From contig CM043963.1 of NCBI GenBank assembly GCA_014529385.2, positions 106,607,912-106,671,911 of the forward strand: a stretch of 64,000 bases of DNA, written 5' to 3'. Under the pieces are notes generated by a model. It was not told where the DNA came from, ran no database searches, and saw only the letters and a program-made list of their open reading frames with translations. Source of the DNA: Adiantum capillus-veneris (taxonomy: Eukaryota; Streptophyta; Polypodiopsida; Polypodiales; Pteridaceae). How positions within the stretch are numbered: position 1 is the stretch's first letter; the number at the start of each line of letters is the position of its first letter. A program made the position numbers and the translations under genes. Shown here in pieces: positions 1-12,173 of this stretch.

Positions 1-401
1 ATAACCAAGAAAACATACAAATGGGTCCCTAAAGCTTCTTTAGCAACCATTGTTGATGCTAAAAAGCAAGAGCCTTGTAAGAGACGCCCCACTCGCTCCA
101 AAAATGCAAGAAAATGTTGTGTTGGATTCATAAACAACTATTGGAATCCCAAGGCTACTATCAAGGAAATGATCGAATTTGGGTGCCAAAACGTAAATTG
201 TGTTCTTACCTGTCACCTCACCCATGTGAGTCAAATCTTGTAACAATAAAGCCGAGTGCAGATCCTGGGAAGGAAAAGATCACAAAACACTATACACCTG
301 ATCCGGAGCTAGTTTGGGTACCAAAGAAGAACGTTTTATTCCACCAAGCTCAAATACAGGGAGTCAAATTCTTTTTTTGCAACCATGTTTGTCTGCTTTA
401 A
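1..401 (+). pseudogene. Possible retrotransposon polyprotein fragment
   Basis: Frame 1 is open from base 1 to a TAA at 241-243 (about 80 codons) and contains KTYKWVPK. Another frame (114-401) contains the similar PELVWVPKKN. Repeated W-V-P-K near basic residues is common in plant copia polyproteins just after the zinc knuckle, so this may be a decayed piece of such a gene entering from outside the window. There is no protease, integrase or reverse transcriptase motif, and the frame switch shows damage. The assignment rests on one short motif and is weak. Confidence 0.25.
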
Positions 402-1438
402 ATGGATTGGTAGCACAATATTCAGCACATTTTCTTAGATTAAACATTAGATTCTATATAATTTTCCATCATAATCCCTTGTCTAGGTTTCAGAATCAAG
501 CAGTTTGACCAAGTAAGGAGTTAGAGATCTTCTCTTAATACCATGGGGAATGCCTTGCTAATAATCAATGGTTACTTTAGGTTCTTATTCCGATCTAGGC
601 AGCATTGTGTGCGATGTACTAGGGCCTTCTAGTGGGATTAGTTCCTATTGAACTTTAGCTTAAGTATTATACAGAGAGTTTACTAGTGTGATGAGCTTGG
701 GGAGGGAAACAATGTCATTTGACCCCCCAAAGTTACAAAATTGAAATGCTCGAAAACAAACAAACAAAAAAATTAAAAGTGCCACAATGTAAAATCTTAA
801 GATGGAAGAGAAATACCAAATTGATTTGGTACTTCACTCACATGTATTGCCTATGGTACTAGAGCCCTAGAGGTTTCCACTGTGGGTGCTTTTCCTTGAA
901 AATCAAAAAGCCCAAGGCATACAAAATAAGCACACACATCAAAATTGAACCAGTGTGAAAAACTTTGGGGGGTCAGACAAAGGGAGTTATTTAAGTGATG
1001 ATTTAAAAAGAAATTCTTTTTATCGTAGCTTAACTAGAAGGTCTTCTAGGTATAGCCTCCAGTCACCCTCGAACATGAAATACTTTGTTAAGCTTGTCCA
1101 TGGCATTAATAGTTAACCTCTAGGACCTCTCGACCATTAAATTAGTGACCCCAAACTTGTTTATTCTTTTACCTTTACAATGGATTATGTGTTTGATTAT
1201 ATTACAGTTTAATGTTTTACTGCTAACAAATTGTTTAATATTCTGTTACCAATCAATTTGTATGCCTACAACTGCATATGCTTTTTAATTGTATATGAGA
1301 ATGCAATTACTGTAATTTTGGTTGATTTTTCATTGATAAGGAAGGCTAACACATTCAATCTTGAATACTCTTCCACCTCGATGAACGGGCTTCATCTCAA
1401 TAGCTTTTGAGGGCGGAATCTACATCAAGAAGAGGGCA
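402..1438. other. Anonymous AT-rich stretch
   Basis: I see no long reading frame, RNA gene or clear repeat here. Short runs such as the CCCCCCAAAGTTAC region near 720 and GGGGGGTCAGAC near 966 suggest old repeat DNA, but no family is recognisable. Confidence 0.4.
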
Positions 1439-1738
1439 TGTTAACCCTCACGGACGCCCTATCACCTTCAACAGACGCATATTATTTATTGGATTGAGTC
1501 ATGGACTAGGCTTGTCCGTCCAATAGGTGTGTAGGTCATTGTCGATGAGAGACGCACCACTTATCTTATTTTTATAGTATTTTTGCAATGACCGACCATT
1601 GTGGGCACCCATGTGTGAATGGGCCAAACTCTTATAAAAGGTCCATTTGACCTTGGAGGTGTACGCTAAGAAATTATCTTGCTCCATCTCTATCTCCTTA
1701 TCCTTTGTGTACTGATGTGTGTATGTGTGTGTGTATGC

Positions 1739-1772
<34 letters not shown>

Positions 1773-2008
1773 AAATGAGCATTGTGGTAGCATCGACGGT
1801 AGTGAGGTGGTTGAGCGCGGCATTGATGTTGGCTCCTTCTTCTTTGCATCACAGGATCCTTCATGACGGAAGCATTGAGCGATGAGTGAGACACCATTCT
1901 TTCCTTGATATTGCTAGGACTCTCTAGTTGTGCGCTTGCAATCTTTCGAGGCTCGCACATAGTGCACTGGCAAGTTCCCAGCCTTTGACATGTGCAGCAA
2001 AGCGCACA
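1439..2008 (+). repeat. LTR copy, plus orientation (inverted partner of 5994-6600)
   Basis: This runs from TGTTAACC to AGCGCACA. Its sequence is the reverse complement of 5994-6600 with substitutions: shared landmarks are the ATCACC block, ACCACTTATC, CCCATGTGTGAATGG, a GT/GA compound microsatellite (1717-1769) and the CTGGGAACTTG / GTGCGCTTT end. TG...CA termini and the PBS beside the partner copy mark it as an LTR. It lies directly after the gag remnant on the wrong strand for a normal 3' LTR. No target duplication is evident (GGGCA on the left). Confidence 0.6.
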
Positions 2009-2011
2009 TGG

Positions 2012-4700
2012 CTATTCAGTATCCTCAATTAAGTTCAATGGCATGATATTTGGTGCATTTGGATTATTAGGACATTGGGCAATCAAATGATCTATGACAC
2101 ATTGATTACACATGAGTATCAGCATTGTAGATGTGCTTGCTTGATTGTTTTGCATTAGTGTGGAATTCTTTTGTAATCTAATAGAACACTCGGCTACACA
2201 ATGTGGACCTCCACACTCGTAGCATTGAAGCGGTGATCTCTTGGTAGTGAAATTGATATTTTGGCCTCTTGCCGCGCAAGAGCGGCTACTTGATAGACAT
2301 GTTTGACGTGTTTCCAATAGTCCTCTATTTAGTATTGTGCACTTTCTTCAAGTGCATCAATCCAATAGGAAATATTAGGGTCTATATCTTCCTCATAGCC
2401 TTTCAAACAAGCAAGAGATGACTCACAACCCACTTGATTCACATGATTCTTGGATGTGATGGTGTGGTCCTAGCATTGGAGGTGGTAAGGGTGTTATTTG
2501 AACAGCATTTTGGGCCCTAGGGACCATGTGTTGTGATGGTTGTTCAAGAGGTGGAACCGACATCAATGTAGGCACTCACGGTGTGTCCGTCCATGGTAAG
2601 GTTGGTCAATTGGCCATCGCACATTTAAATACTATGCAATCCTTAGCTTGATGAACATACCTCCCACAAGCATTGAAATTCCCTTTAAATTTTACTCTAA
2701 ATGTAGGGCATTCACTGGTACTATGTGGACCATAGCAAACTGAGCACCATTATTGCTCCCTTCCTGGGTACATATGATTGTTTTGTGGAGCATGATTGTC
2801 TCTAAGACTTTCCTGAACATCCTTGGTGAGATTTGTTAAAGTCATCTCAGATATCTTTGGCTCTTTAGCAATAGGCTTTATAGTCATTGGCTCATGCCCC
2901 GATGCTTGTGAGCTAGTAGATGTAGGCTCAATAGACACTCTTTCTCCTTGAATCATTTAATTGTCCTCCAATTGGATTTCATTAGTGGTGAGTGCTTCCC
3001 AAGTGGTGATACCTCTAATGACTAGGCCATTGTAGATATCATCATGTCACAGTTCCCTATTGAACCTATCAAGCAATTGGTTATTATTGAAGTGCTCATT
3101 TGGATTACAACGATGAGAATTCAAATGCTTCAAGCGACTAATAAAGTCTCTCACGGACTCTCCTTCCTCTCGTTGGGCTTTTTGGAGATGAGATGCTACA
3201 CGCCAAAGTACTCCCTCTCATATGTACTCTTTCAAGAATAGTCTCCTAAGAGTAGGGTGAATCATTTTTTCTTCCACCCTTAGGGTCCTATACCAATCCC
3301 GAGCCTTCCCACTCAAGGTCAGTCTTAAAGCATTACTCTTATGCAGGTCATTGTGTTCTCCTAGGTAATCATATATTTGTTCAAATAACTCAATAGGCTT
3401 CCTCACATCCCCGTCTCCACTAAATTTTTGTCTAAGCTTGCCTATTTGTACTATCTTACCTCTAGGCTCTCTATTAGTCATGCTACACATATTTTCAACA
3501 ATAGATCGACCGATAGCTTGAGAGAATGTTACCAAGTCACCCAAGTGAGCAGGCATAGTGGGACCAGGCACTCTCGGAATAGCATGTGGAATGAGGGGTT
3601 GGCATTGGGTTTGGCATATAGGAAGCCCTTGGGTTCAAAGTTGGGTATGATGTTGTGCCATGTGGTGGCCCAAAGTTCATATGTGTGGCCCTGGGCATAG
3701 TAGACGTGGGATGTGACATGCTAATGCTAGCTGGTATGGTCTCATTTAAATAAGGGCTTGGATGTTGTGGTTGTGGAGCATAAGTTGTTGAAACAATGGG
3801 AGGGGTAGGAGCTACATGAGCACGAGGGTCCATAGGTGCATATGATTGATACACACTTGTAGGTATCGTTGTAGGCATTGGGTCACCATGTAGTGGTGCT
3901 TTACTAATAAATGAGGTCCATGTCATGTTTTTTGTCATGCGTATCACTAGGGTAGGCATGGAAGCTGTGGTGTCATCAAGAGAAAGATGAGCTAAACATG
4001 GAAAGGTAAAGTTATCGCTTGTGGGCTCAGATTGTACTAAGACCCCTAGCGAAACAACATATGAAGGATCCATCGACTTAACGAGGGACTCTCCATTGGT
4101 TGCTTAGACTTACATGTATCCAAGAATCTCATGAGACCCATTGAAGGAAAGTGGATCCCTTTGTTCCGACTCTCCAGTTCAATAACCCTATGGATGACAT
4201 CACAAACTCTTTGCTCTTGATCCTCTACGCTAGTAGCACCCGATGTGGATTGTAGGACATCTAACCAACCCACGTGATATGTGTGACCTATTTATATGTC
4301 AGTTAAAGTCTCCGTTTGTAGTTCATATCCCAGTTTTCATTTAGAAATGCTCCATCTAGGATTGAGGTGCTAGGGGCGTCCTCTGAACTAGATGCAATGT
4401 GGCTCTCTATGGGTTGACCCTTAGTGGTTGGTAACTCAGGAGCACTCGATTGCTCGACTATCATGGATGTTGACATAGGGGCCTTTGCCTTCAACTTTGT
4501 TCATTGCTCTGCCTTGTGTAGGCTCTCGATTTCCTTTTCCCTAGCTGCAATGATATATCACTCAACCTCTTGCACTTTCGCAAGGTTTCTACCATCAGGT
4601 AATATAACATCGAAGGGGATTAGCTCTGAAGAGTCAGGGAGTGTAGTTATGGAGAATTCACATGCACACTCTCCAGGAGCATGGGGTCTACATTGGTCAT
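2012..4700 (-). pseudogene. Ty3/gypsy gag remnant
   Basis: Read right to left, broken frames give a retrotransposon gag protein. A Pro/Ser/Thr/Met-rich N-terminal region (4073-3537) is followed by a gag core (3571-3218) with FSGDGDVRKPIELFEQ, LRLTLSGKARDWYRTL and LRRLFLKEYI. Several CX2CX3HX4C knuckles follow: CSVCYGPHSTSEC near 2730, CYECGGPHCVAEC near 2200 and CNQCVIDHLIAQC near 2080. The X3 spacing in place of X4 is seen in some plant gypsy gags. Frameshifts separate the pieces. No protease or pol follows: the frame stops at 2012 and the inverted LTR begins four bases later, so pol was lost. In intact elements the product coats the particle and binds the RNA genome. Confidence 0.7.
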
Positions 4701-5970
4701 GAACAGTGAATTTACTTCCCACCCCCTTCATTTACATTGTTAACTCCATGTTCATAGCGAGAGGCTCTACTAAAAGTCTCTTTCAAGCGGCTAAGCATTC
4801 TCGGCCCGGACCGTGGGTCTATGGAATGCATGTCTTGGCTTGAACTATTGGGATTGGGCGTTGGGTAACCTTCCATGACATCGTAGTCAGAGGAAGAGTC
4901 ACTAGATGCAATATGTGGGTCCTAAGTGGTACGAGAGTGGTACTACATTTGGATTCCCACTGAGGGCCTAGAGCCTAAGGTGGAGGATTAATGGGTGCCC
5001 GTGTAAACGGATACACTCTTTATATGATCTTCCTTTAGCACATGACCAAAGCGTAAGTGCATGTGACTTCAACACTCTAGAAGTGTTGGTTAGTGCCCAT
5101 GAAGGCCGCTCACCTAGTTTTTTGGGTGTTTTGCAACCCAAATTTACTCTCAGTTTTTACTTTTATTTTAATGATCCTTTTTTCTAACCAAGCCATGAAA
5201 TATGGCGTGTGATAGCTCAAAACAAGCGTCCTAGTTAGAAGGACGTGTCGTGCTTTACAATCCTTGATTCGGTTACTTAACGCCCTTAAAATCCTAAAAA
5301 CAATCTTTTTTTAATCGAGAAGAAGGCTAAAAATAGTAAGTTCAAGGGGTAAGTGTGATGGGAAGGGTAGAGGACTTGAAGGACTTGTCTCACATGCACT
5401 CCCCTCACTTGAGGGGCTAGTCTTTATATATATAGTTGTATCTATACTATATCATAAGACTGAGGACTGAGGCCTGGGCTCGGGCTCGGGCTCGGGCTCG
5501 GGCTCAAGGAATGATCCCGATCCTTCCTTTTAAATTTATTTTCTTTTTTTTTAAAAATTCCAAAAAAAAATTATGTGGATAATGTTCAACTGCGTGGGCG
5601 TCGAGCTCACGCAGAGAGCTTGCCTCACAAGTGCACACTGCTGCACTTGGTAGCTCTATCTAAGCTACCTACAGTTAACAGTACTAATTAACACTAACTA
5701 GCACTACACCCACACTGCCTAACACGGCAAACTCCACACTCACAGACTACTCAACCTGCTCACTGTCTAATGCACATCATAGATCTACACTAACTAATAG
5801 ATTTGCTAAAACCTGCACATTGCAACCACTAACAGATCTAACAAACCTGCTAAAACTTGCACATTACAACCACTAACAGATCCTAATCCAAACTCAAAAA
5901 ACACCAAAATTAGATGAAAGCATGGCTTCAAGAGGTAGCATTGAGTGCTCCTTAAGCTTAGTGCAACGCA
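4701..5970 (-). other. Untranslated leader of the minus-strand gypsy element
   Basis: This lies between the PBS (5971-5990) and gag. It has no long frame. It holds five perfect GGGCTC units (5476-5505), oligo-A/T tracts near 5550, and a short near-duplication around 5806-5880 (the ACATT(A/G)CAACCACTAACAGATC phrase occurs twice). Confidence 0.4.
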
Positions 5971-5990
5971 GTCCCCAACAGTGGTGCCAA
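5971..5990 (-). promoter_or_regulatory. Primer binding site, gypsy element
   Basis: On the minus strand the LTR ends GCGCACA and is followed by TTTTTGGCACCACTGTTGGG. This resembles the TGGCGCC-type PBS of plant gypsy elements, with changes. It fixes the direction of transcription and identifies 5994-6600 as the 5' LTR of the minus-strand element. Confidence 0.55.
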
Positions 5991-5993
5991 AAA

Positions 5994-6206
5994 TGTGCGC
6001 TTTACCACACGTGCTGGAGACTGGGAACTTGTCAAACACTGGTACGAGCCACGAATATCTGCAAGCACATAGCTAGACTATCCTAGCAAGCTCAATTGGG
6101 ATATGGTGTGTAACTCACCGCTCAATGCTTTTCGTCGTGAAGGATCTTGTGATGTGAAGAAGAGGGAGCCACCGTCGGCACGCTCAACCGCCGATGCCGC
6201 CACAAT

Positions 6207-6273
<67 letters not shown>

Positions 6274-6600
6274 CATACACACACACATACACACACACAC
6301 ACACACGTGAGCACACGATGGAGAAGAAGATAGAGGTAGGACAAGAGCACTTCTTTAGCATGCACCTCAAAGAATGAGGATTTTAGGTCAAAATGGACCT
6401 TTTATAAGAATTTGATCCATTCACACATGGGCGCCCACAGTGGCCAGTCATTGCAAAAATATTGTAAAAATACGATAAGTGGTGCGCCTCTCATCAGTGT
6501 TCACCTACGCACCTATAGGACCGACAAGCCCGGTCCATGATTCAAATAAGTGTGATAAGGCATTTGTTAAAGGTGATAGGGTGTCCGTAAATGGTTAACA
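5994..6600 (-). repeat. 5' LTR of minus-strand gypsy element
   Basis: This is 607 bp; on the minus strand it begins TGTTAACC and ends GCGCACA. It contains a long (CT)n array (about 6208-6270) followed by (AC)n (6277-6306), in the same order as the partner at 1439-2008. The outer edge at 6600/6601 abuts a copia gag fragment, so this LTR appears to have landed in older copia DNA. Confidence 0.6.
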
Positions 6601-6705
6601 AGCTAGAATATCCCAAGTTTGTTTTGCAGATTTTGCTATACGAATGTGAGGAGTAATAGTGCACTTCACATACAATGCGATCAATGCATGATCCTGCACA
6701 TCTTT
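6601..6705 (-). pseudogene. Copia gag fragment, distal half (split by insertion)
   Basis: On the minus strand this reads KDVQDHALIALYVKC, then HIRIAKSAKQTWDIL, a typical copia gag stretch. It joins in frame to the gag piece at 12517-12260 once the element at 6706-12259 and one copy of its TCTTT duplication are removed. It is cut at 6600 by the gypsy LTR. Confidence 0.65.
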
Positions 6706-7338
6706 TGATAAGTATGGAACCTCATTTATCCCTTGTAATTTTCTGTGGTAAAAGCGCACATTGTAAGGCCCCCATTATGAGGAGAAGCCATCGTGCCTGA
6801 AGGAAAATCACTCACCGGAAACAAAAATGCTCACGGCCAAGAATTACGGGCAACTTAAGGGGCCTCGGGGGCGGAAGCCCACGAGATTTTTTTTTCGCTT
6901 CGTCGAAATATTATGGCCGGATAGCGGCCGGAAAGCGGTCGGTTGGCCGGTAGTCAATGGCCGGTGGCCGGTGGTCGGAAGAAGTCAATGGCCGGTGGCC
7001 GAATTCAAAAGCAGATTTGTCTACACAAGGGCGGCCACGCATGGGCGGATTGGAGGGTCCGATTTGGACTTATTCACACAAGGGCGGATACACATGGCTG
7101 CCTCTTATAAGAGAGGGCAACCCTTTTGGCCTATAAAAGGAGGCCATTTCCACACACATTTCAGAGTGTAAAGTTGATGCAACAAGGTGAGTGTGAGGTG
7201 GTGAGACTGAAGCAAGGCAGGAGCTCCATTAAGGGTATAATCCCTTTGTAAACTACTTCTTGTTTTGAAGTACTAAAGCCATTGAGTGGCTGCTTTTTCG
7301 TGGACATAGCCCACATTGGGTGAACCACGTATATCGTG

Positions 7339-7397
<59 letters not shown>

Positions 7398-7481
7398 CTA
7401 TAATCTCGTGTATGTAAATTGGTCTCTCTCCATTAAGTAATCTACTCAATTATCTATTTAGCTACGTCTTATTTCCTAACA
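6706..7481 (+). repeat. 5' LTR of copia copy 1
   Basis: This is 776 bp, starting TGATAAGTATGG and ending CTAACA. U3 carries CCGGTGGCCGG-type direct repeats near 6940-7000. CCTATAAAAGGAGGCC (about 7130) looks like the TATA box. A (TC)n array lies at 7343-7395. The 3' LTR differs by scattered substitutions and a longer (TC)n. Confidence 0.9.
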
Positions 7482-7483
7482 AC

Positions 7484-7495
7484 TGGTATCAGAGC
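7484..7495 (+). promoter_or_regulatory. Primer binding site (tRNA-Met type)
   Basis: TGGTATCAGAGC begins two bases after the 5' LTR. This is the initiator-Met tRNA complement used by most plant copia elements to prime minus-strand DNA synthesis. Confidence 0.9.
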
Positions 7496-7545
7496 AAGGT
7501 TTGCTCGTAGCTAAATTATCTCAAGGAAAGGATTCCTTGAATTGA

Positions 7546-7953
7546 GTGGGAGTTATGGCGGAGGAAGGGAAGCTCAAGATTGAGAAGTTCAACGGCAAAA
7601 ACTACCAACATTGGAAGATGCAGATTGAAGACTACCTCTACCAGAAGGACCTCTATTTGCCACTAGGCGGTCTTGCAAAGAAGCCCGCAACGATGGAAGA
7701 TGAAGCATGGATTGTCCTTGATCGAAAGGCCCTGGGAACAATCCGGTTAAGCTTGGCATCAATGGGGGCCTTCAATGTTTCAGAGATGAAGACCACGAAG
7801 GACTTGATGAAGTCACTTGACGATTTCTACGAGAAACCATCAGCATCCAATAAGGTATTTCTTATGAAGTGCTTGTTCAATCTAAAGATGGGAGAGAATG
7901 GTTCAGTTGCAGAACACCTAAATGACTTTAACACAAACATAAGTCAACTTTGA
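7546..7953 (+). pseudogene. Copia gag, N-terminal part (copy 1)
   Basis: The likely ATG is at 7555, nine bases into the open frame. Residues NGKNYQHWKMQIEDYLYQKD and the later LDDFYEKPSASNKVFLMKCL match the UBN2/DUF4219-type copia gag domain. The frame ends at TGA 7951-7953 after ISQL, where related gags continue. The same frame resumes at once (VKINFDDEVQALLIL), so this is a single nonsense change in one long gag-pol frame. Confidence 0.85.
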
Positions 7954-7956
7954 TCG

Positions 7957-9441
7957 GTGAAAATCAATTTTGATGATGAAGTGCAAGCTCTCCTTATACT
8001 ATCATCTCTACCGGATAGTTGGGATAGCCTTGTGATGGCTGTAAGTAGTTCTATCTCTAGTACAAATACTCTTAAGTTTGATGATGTTGTGGGTGTTCTC
8101 CTAAGCGAGGAAATACGAAGAAGAAGCACAGGAGAATCATCAAGTGCTGCACTGTCAGTGGAAACAAGAGGAAGGCCTAAGGAGAGGTTCAAAAACCAAA
8201 AGGGTCGTGATCGCTCAGGGCGGAGCAAGTCACGCACAAAGTCAATTCTTGAATGTTGGAACTGTGGCAAGAAGGGCCACGTCAAGAAGGATTGTTGGTC
8301 TAAGAAGAAGAGGGAGACTGAGTCTCAAGACAACAAGCCAACATCGGAGGCCAATGTGGTAGGTAAAGTGGAGCAAGATGCTCTAATTATCTCATTAGAC
8401 AATGTGTCTAATTCCTGGATAGTAGATTCCGGGGCTTCATTCCATGCGACACCACACAAGCAACATTTCCAAGACTACACCAAAGGTAAATTTGGGTATG
8501 TATACTCGGGAGATGATGAAGCTTGTGAGATTGTCGGAAAAGGTAGAGTTTCTGTCAAAATTGCTAACGGAAATGAATGGAAGCTTAAAGATGTTAGGCA
8601 TGTTCCTTCTCTTCGCAAAAATTTGATCTCTACAGGACAATTGGACGATGACGGTCACAACAATGCATTTGGAAACAAACAGTGGAACATCTCAAAGGGA
8701 CCTTTGGTGCTTGCCAAGGGAGAAAAGTTCGGTACACTTTACTTGTGTACTGTTAGCACGCAACCTTCAACTTGTGCAGCAACTACAGAAGTTAACAGTG
8801 CGGTGTGGCACTACCGGCTTGGGCATATGAGTGCCAAAGGAATGCAAATCCTTCAAACAAAGAAGCTTCTACCAGGTTTGAAAGAAGTGGACTTACAGTT
8901 CTGTGAAGATTGTGTTTATGGTAAACAAAAGAGGGTGAAATTTCAAAAATCAGGAAATGAAAGAAAAAATAAAAAACTTGAATTGGTTCATTCTGATGTT
9001 TGGGGTTCTACAAGTACACCATCACTTGGTGGCTCAGTGTACTATGTAACATTCATAGATGATGCAACTAGAAAAACATGGGTTTATGTCATGAAGAATA
9101 AGTCTGATTTGTTTTCCATATTTCAAAGGTGGAAAGCCTTTGTGGAGAATGAAACAGGTACCAAGGTTAAATGCCTCAGATCCGACAATGGAGGTGAATA
9201 TTGCAGCCAAGCTTCTGAAAGCTTTTGTGCTAGCAATGGCATTCGCAGGCAAAGGACAACCCCAAGGACACCTCAACAAAATGGGATTTCGGAAAGGATG
9301 AACAGGACAATCATGGAGCGAGCACGAAGCATGCGGCTACATGCAGGCCTACCGCTTGAGCTTTGGGCGGAAGCTGTAAGTACGTATGTGTACTTAATCA
9401 ATCGGTCACCCTCAACGGCATTGGATGGGGGAGTTCCATAA
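7957..9441 (+). pseudogene. Copia gag C-terminus, protease and integrase (copy 1)
   Basis: This continues the gag frame. The order is: end of the gag domain (LSSLPDSWDSL); CCHC knuckle CWNCGKKGHVKKDC (near 8254-8295); aspartic protease with WIVDSGASFHATPH; integrase zinc domain with HYRLGHMSAKGM and CEDCVYGKQKRVKF; and a catalytic core with FIDDATRKTWVY, RSDNGGEYCSQ and QQNGISERMNRT, so a full D-D-E set is visible. It ends at TAA 9439-9441, where related proteins have Glu. The next codons (EAWTGKPVNYAFLKVFGCEAF) continue in the same frame. Confidence 0.9.
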
Positions 9442-10473
9442 GAGGCATGGACAGGTAAACCGGTGAATTATGCATTTCTCAAAGTATTTGGGTGTGAGGC
9501 TTTCATGCACATAGATACAAGCCTAAGATCAAAGCTAGATGCAAAGTCCAAAAAGTGTTTCTTCATTGGCTATGGAGAAGGTGACTTTGGGTATCGCCTA
9601 TGGAATCTTGAAGATGGTAAAATCTTAAGGAGTAGGGATGTAATTTTTAACGAACAAAATATGTACAAAAATTACTTGGAAAGAAATCAAACAAAAGAAA
9701 CAGGTGATGAGTACATGGAGCTTGAGGACTGTGAAGACTCAAGGACTGCAAACGGTGACAATGTGCAACAACGTCAACCAAATGAGGAGCCTCAACCTAT
9801 TCCCCGAAGATCTACAAGATCAAGTAGACCTTCAGAAAGATTTGTTCCTTCCTTCAACCATCTCTTGATCTCAGATTTTGGAGAGCCGGAATCATACGAA
9901 GAAGCTATGCAACATGAATCCAAAGAAGAATGGACGAAGAGCATGCAAGTGGAGATGGACTCACTACATCGCAACCAAACATGGGAGTTGGTTGAGTTGC
10001 CTAAAGGTAAGCAGGCACTTCAAAACAAATGGGTGTACAAGGTGAACGAAGAAGAAGGTGGGAAGAAAAGGTACAAGTTTAGGCTTGTGGTAAAAGGTTT
10101 TTCTCAAAAGAAAGATATTGACTTCAATGAAATATTTTCTCCTGTTGTAAAAATGAACTCAATTAGGCTTGTCTTAAGCCTTGTGTCTACTCATGATCTA
10201 AATCTCGAGCAAAGGGATGTAAATACGGCATTCCCTCACGGTGACTTAGAGGAGGAAATCTACATGCTTCAACCAAAGGGGTATGAAGTAAAAGGTAAGA
10301 AGAAAATGGTTTGCAGATTAAAGAAGAGCTTGTATGGTTTAAAGCAAGCATCAAGACAATGGTACTTGAAGTTTGATCGATGGATGTTGGATCATGGATT
10401 CACAAGATGCAACTCAGATCACTACGTCTACACGAAGAATTTGGGAGATGGGAATATGTTGATGACATGTTAA
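9442..10473 (+). pseudogene. Copia integrase C-terminus and reverse transcriptase N-terminal half
   Basis: Same frame as the preceding segment. It has the integrase tail (VFGCEAFMHIDTSLRSKLD, KKCFFIGYGEGDFGYRLW), a linker with PRRSTRSSRPSERF, and the start of the reverse transcriptase (WTKSMQVEMDSLHRNQTWEL, KWVYKVNEEEGGKKRYKFR, LVVKGFSQKKDIDFNEIFSP, YGLKQASRQWYLKFD). A 19-bp deletion next to position 10456, relative to the sibling copy, removes the strand just before YVDDM and shifts the frame. Confidence 0.88.
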
Positions 10474-11406
10474 TTGCAAGTGCTAACATGCAGGACATCA
10501 AAGACCTAAAAGAGGAGCTGTCCAAATCTTTTTCAATGAAAGATTTAGGTGCTGCAAAGAGGATACTTGGTATGAAAATATCAAGGGACAGGATGAAGAA
10601 GACAATAAAGCTATCTTAGGAGGATTACATCAAGAAGGTTTGCAATGCAAAATGCAAAACCAGTTTCTACACCTTTGGCTGGTCACTTTAACTAATGAAG
10701 GATATGTGTCCAAAGACACAAGAGGAGATAGCCTATATGTCTAAAGTTCCATATGCTGCAGCAGTAGGTTCTCCTAATGTATGCTATGGTCTGGACAAGG
10801 CCAGATATTGCACATGCAGTGGGAGTTGTGAGTAGGTTCATGGACAAACCAGGTAAAGAGCATTGGCAAGCTGTGCAGTGAATACTTAGGTATCTAAAAG
10901 GGACAAATACAAATGCTTTGTATTTTGGAGGAACTAATATTTTTTTAGAAGGGTATGTTGATGCAGATATGGCAGGTGACAAATATACTCGAAGGAGAAC
11001 TACTGGCTATGTGTTCACGGTTGGAGGCACAGCAGTAAGCTGGGCTTCAAAGCTACAGAAAGTGGTCTCATTTTCTACCAGGGAAGCAGAGTATGTAGCA
11101 ATGACGGAGGCAAGCAAAGAAATTATGTGGCTTCATAGATTCTTAGAAGAGCTTGGATTCAAACAAGACAATTGTTTCTTGTACAGTGATAGCCAGAGCG
11201 CTATCCATCTTGCAAAGAACTCAGCCTTTCATTCAAGGACAAAGCACATTGAGGTGAAATATCACTTCATACGCACTCTTTTGGAAGAGGGACAGCTAAA
11301 GCTAGGAAAGGTGCATACAAGTGAAAATCCTGCAGACATGTTTACAAAGGTGGTCAACAAGGAGAAGTTGAGCTTTTGCTCATCTTCAATCGGCATTCAA
11401 GGATAA
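10474..11406 (+). pseudogene. Copia reverse transcriptase C-terminus and RNase H, frameshifted
   Basis: The catalytic YVDDMLIASANMQD is read in a different frame (10380-10619) because of the upstream deletion. A TAG follows at 10617. Compared with the sibling at 44810-46216 there is an 11-bp deletion near 10639, single-base indels near 10693 and 10770, and a Trp-to-TGA change near 10880. From 10918 the RNase H frame is open: DADMAGDKYTRRRTTGYVF, TEASKEIMWLHRFLEELG, YSDSQSAIHLAKNSAFHSRT, NPADMFTKVV. Several hits in one domain make reverse transcription from this copy impossible. Confidence 0.88.
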
Positions 11407-11454
11407 GAAGCCAGGATGGAAAGCAGTCATAGGTTTGGTTTGGAGATCAGTCTC

Positions 11455-11466
11455 AAAGTGGGAGAT
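11455..11466 (+). promoter_or_regulatory. Polypurine tract
   Basis: A purine-rich run, CAAAGTGGGAGAT, lies directly before the 3' LTR start TGATAAG. It is the plus-strand priming site of copia elements. The same tract precedes the 3' LTR of the sibling copy at 46277. Confidence 0.75.
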
Positions 11467-12077
11467 TGATAAGTATGGAGCCTGGTTTACCCCTTGTAAT
11501 TTTCTGTGGTAAAAGTGCACATTTGAAAGGCCCCCATTATGAGGAGAAGCCATCGTGCGTGAAGGAAAATCACTCACCGGAAACCAAATTTTTCACGGCC
11601 AAGAATCAGGGGCAACTTAAGGGGCCTCGGGGGTGGAAGCCCCTGAGATTATTTTTTTGCTTCGCCGGAATATTATGGCCGACCGACGGCCACAAAGTGG
11701 TCGGTTGGCCGGTAGTCAATGGCCGGTGGCCGGTGGCCGAATTCAAAAGCGGATTTGTCTACACAATGACGGCCACACATAGGCGGATTGGAGGGTCCGA
11801 TTTGGACTTATTCACACAAGGGCGGCTACACATGGCTGCCTCTCATAAGAGAGGGCAACCCTTTTGGCCTATAAAAGGAGGCCATTTCCACACACATTTC
11901 AGAGTGTAAAGTTGATGCAACAAGGTGAGTGTGAGGTGGTGAGAGTGAAGCAAGGCGGGAGCTCCATTAAGGGTATAATCCCTTTGTAAACTACTTCTTG
12001 TTTTGAAGTACTAAAGCCATTGAGTGGCTGCTTTCTCGTGGACGTAGCCAACATTGGGTGAACCGCGTATATCGTGT

Positions 12078-12173
<96 letters not shown>

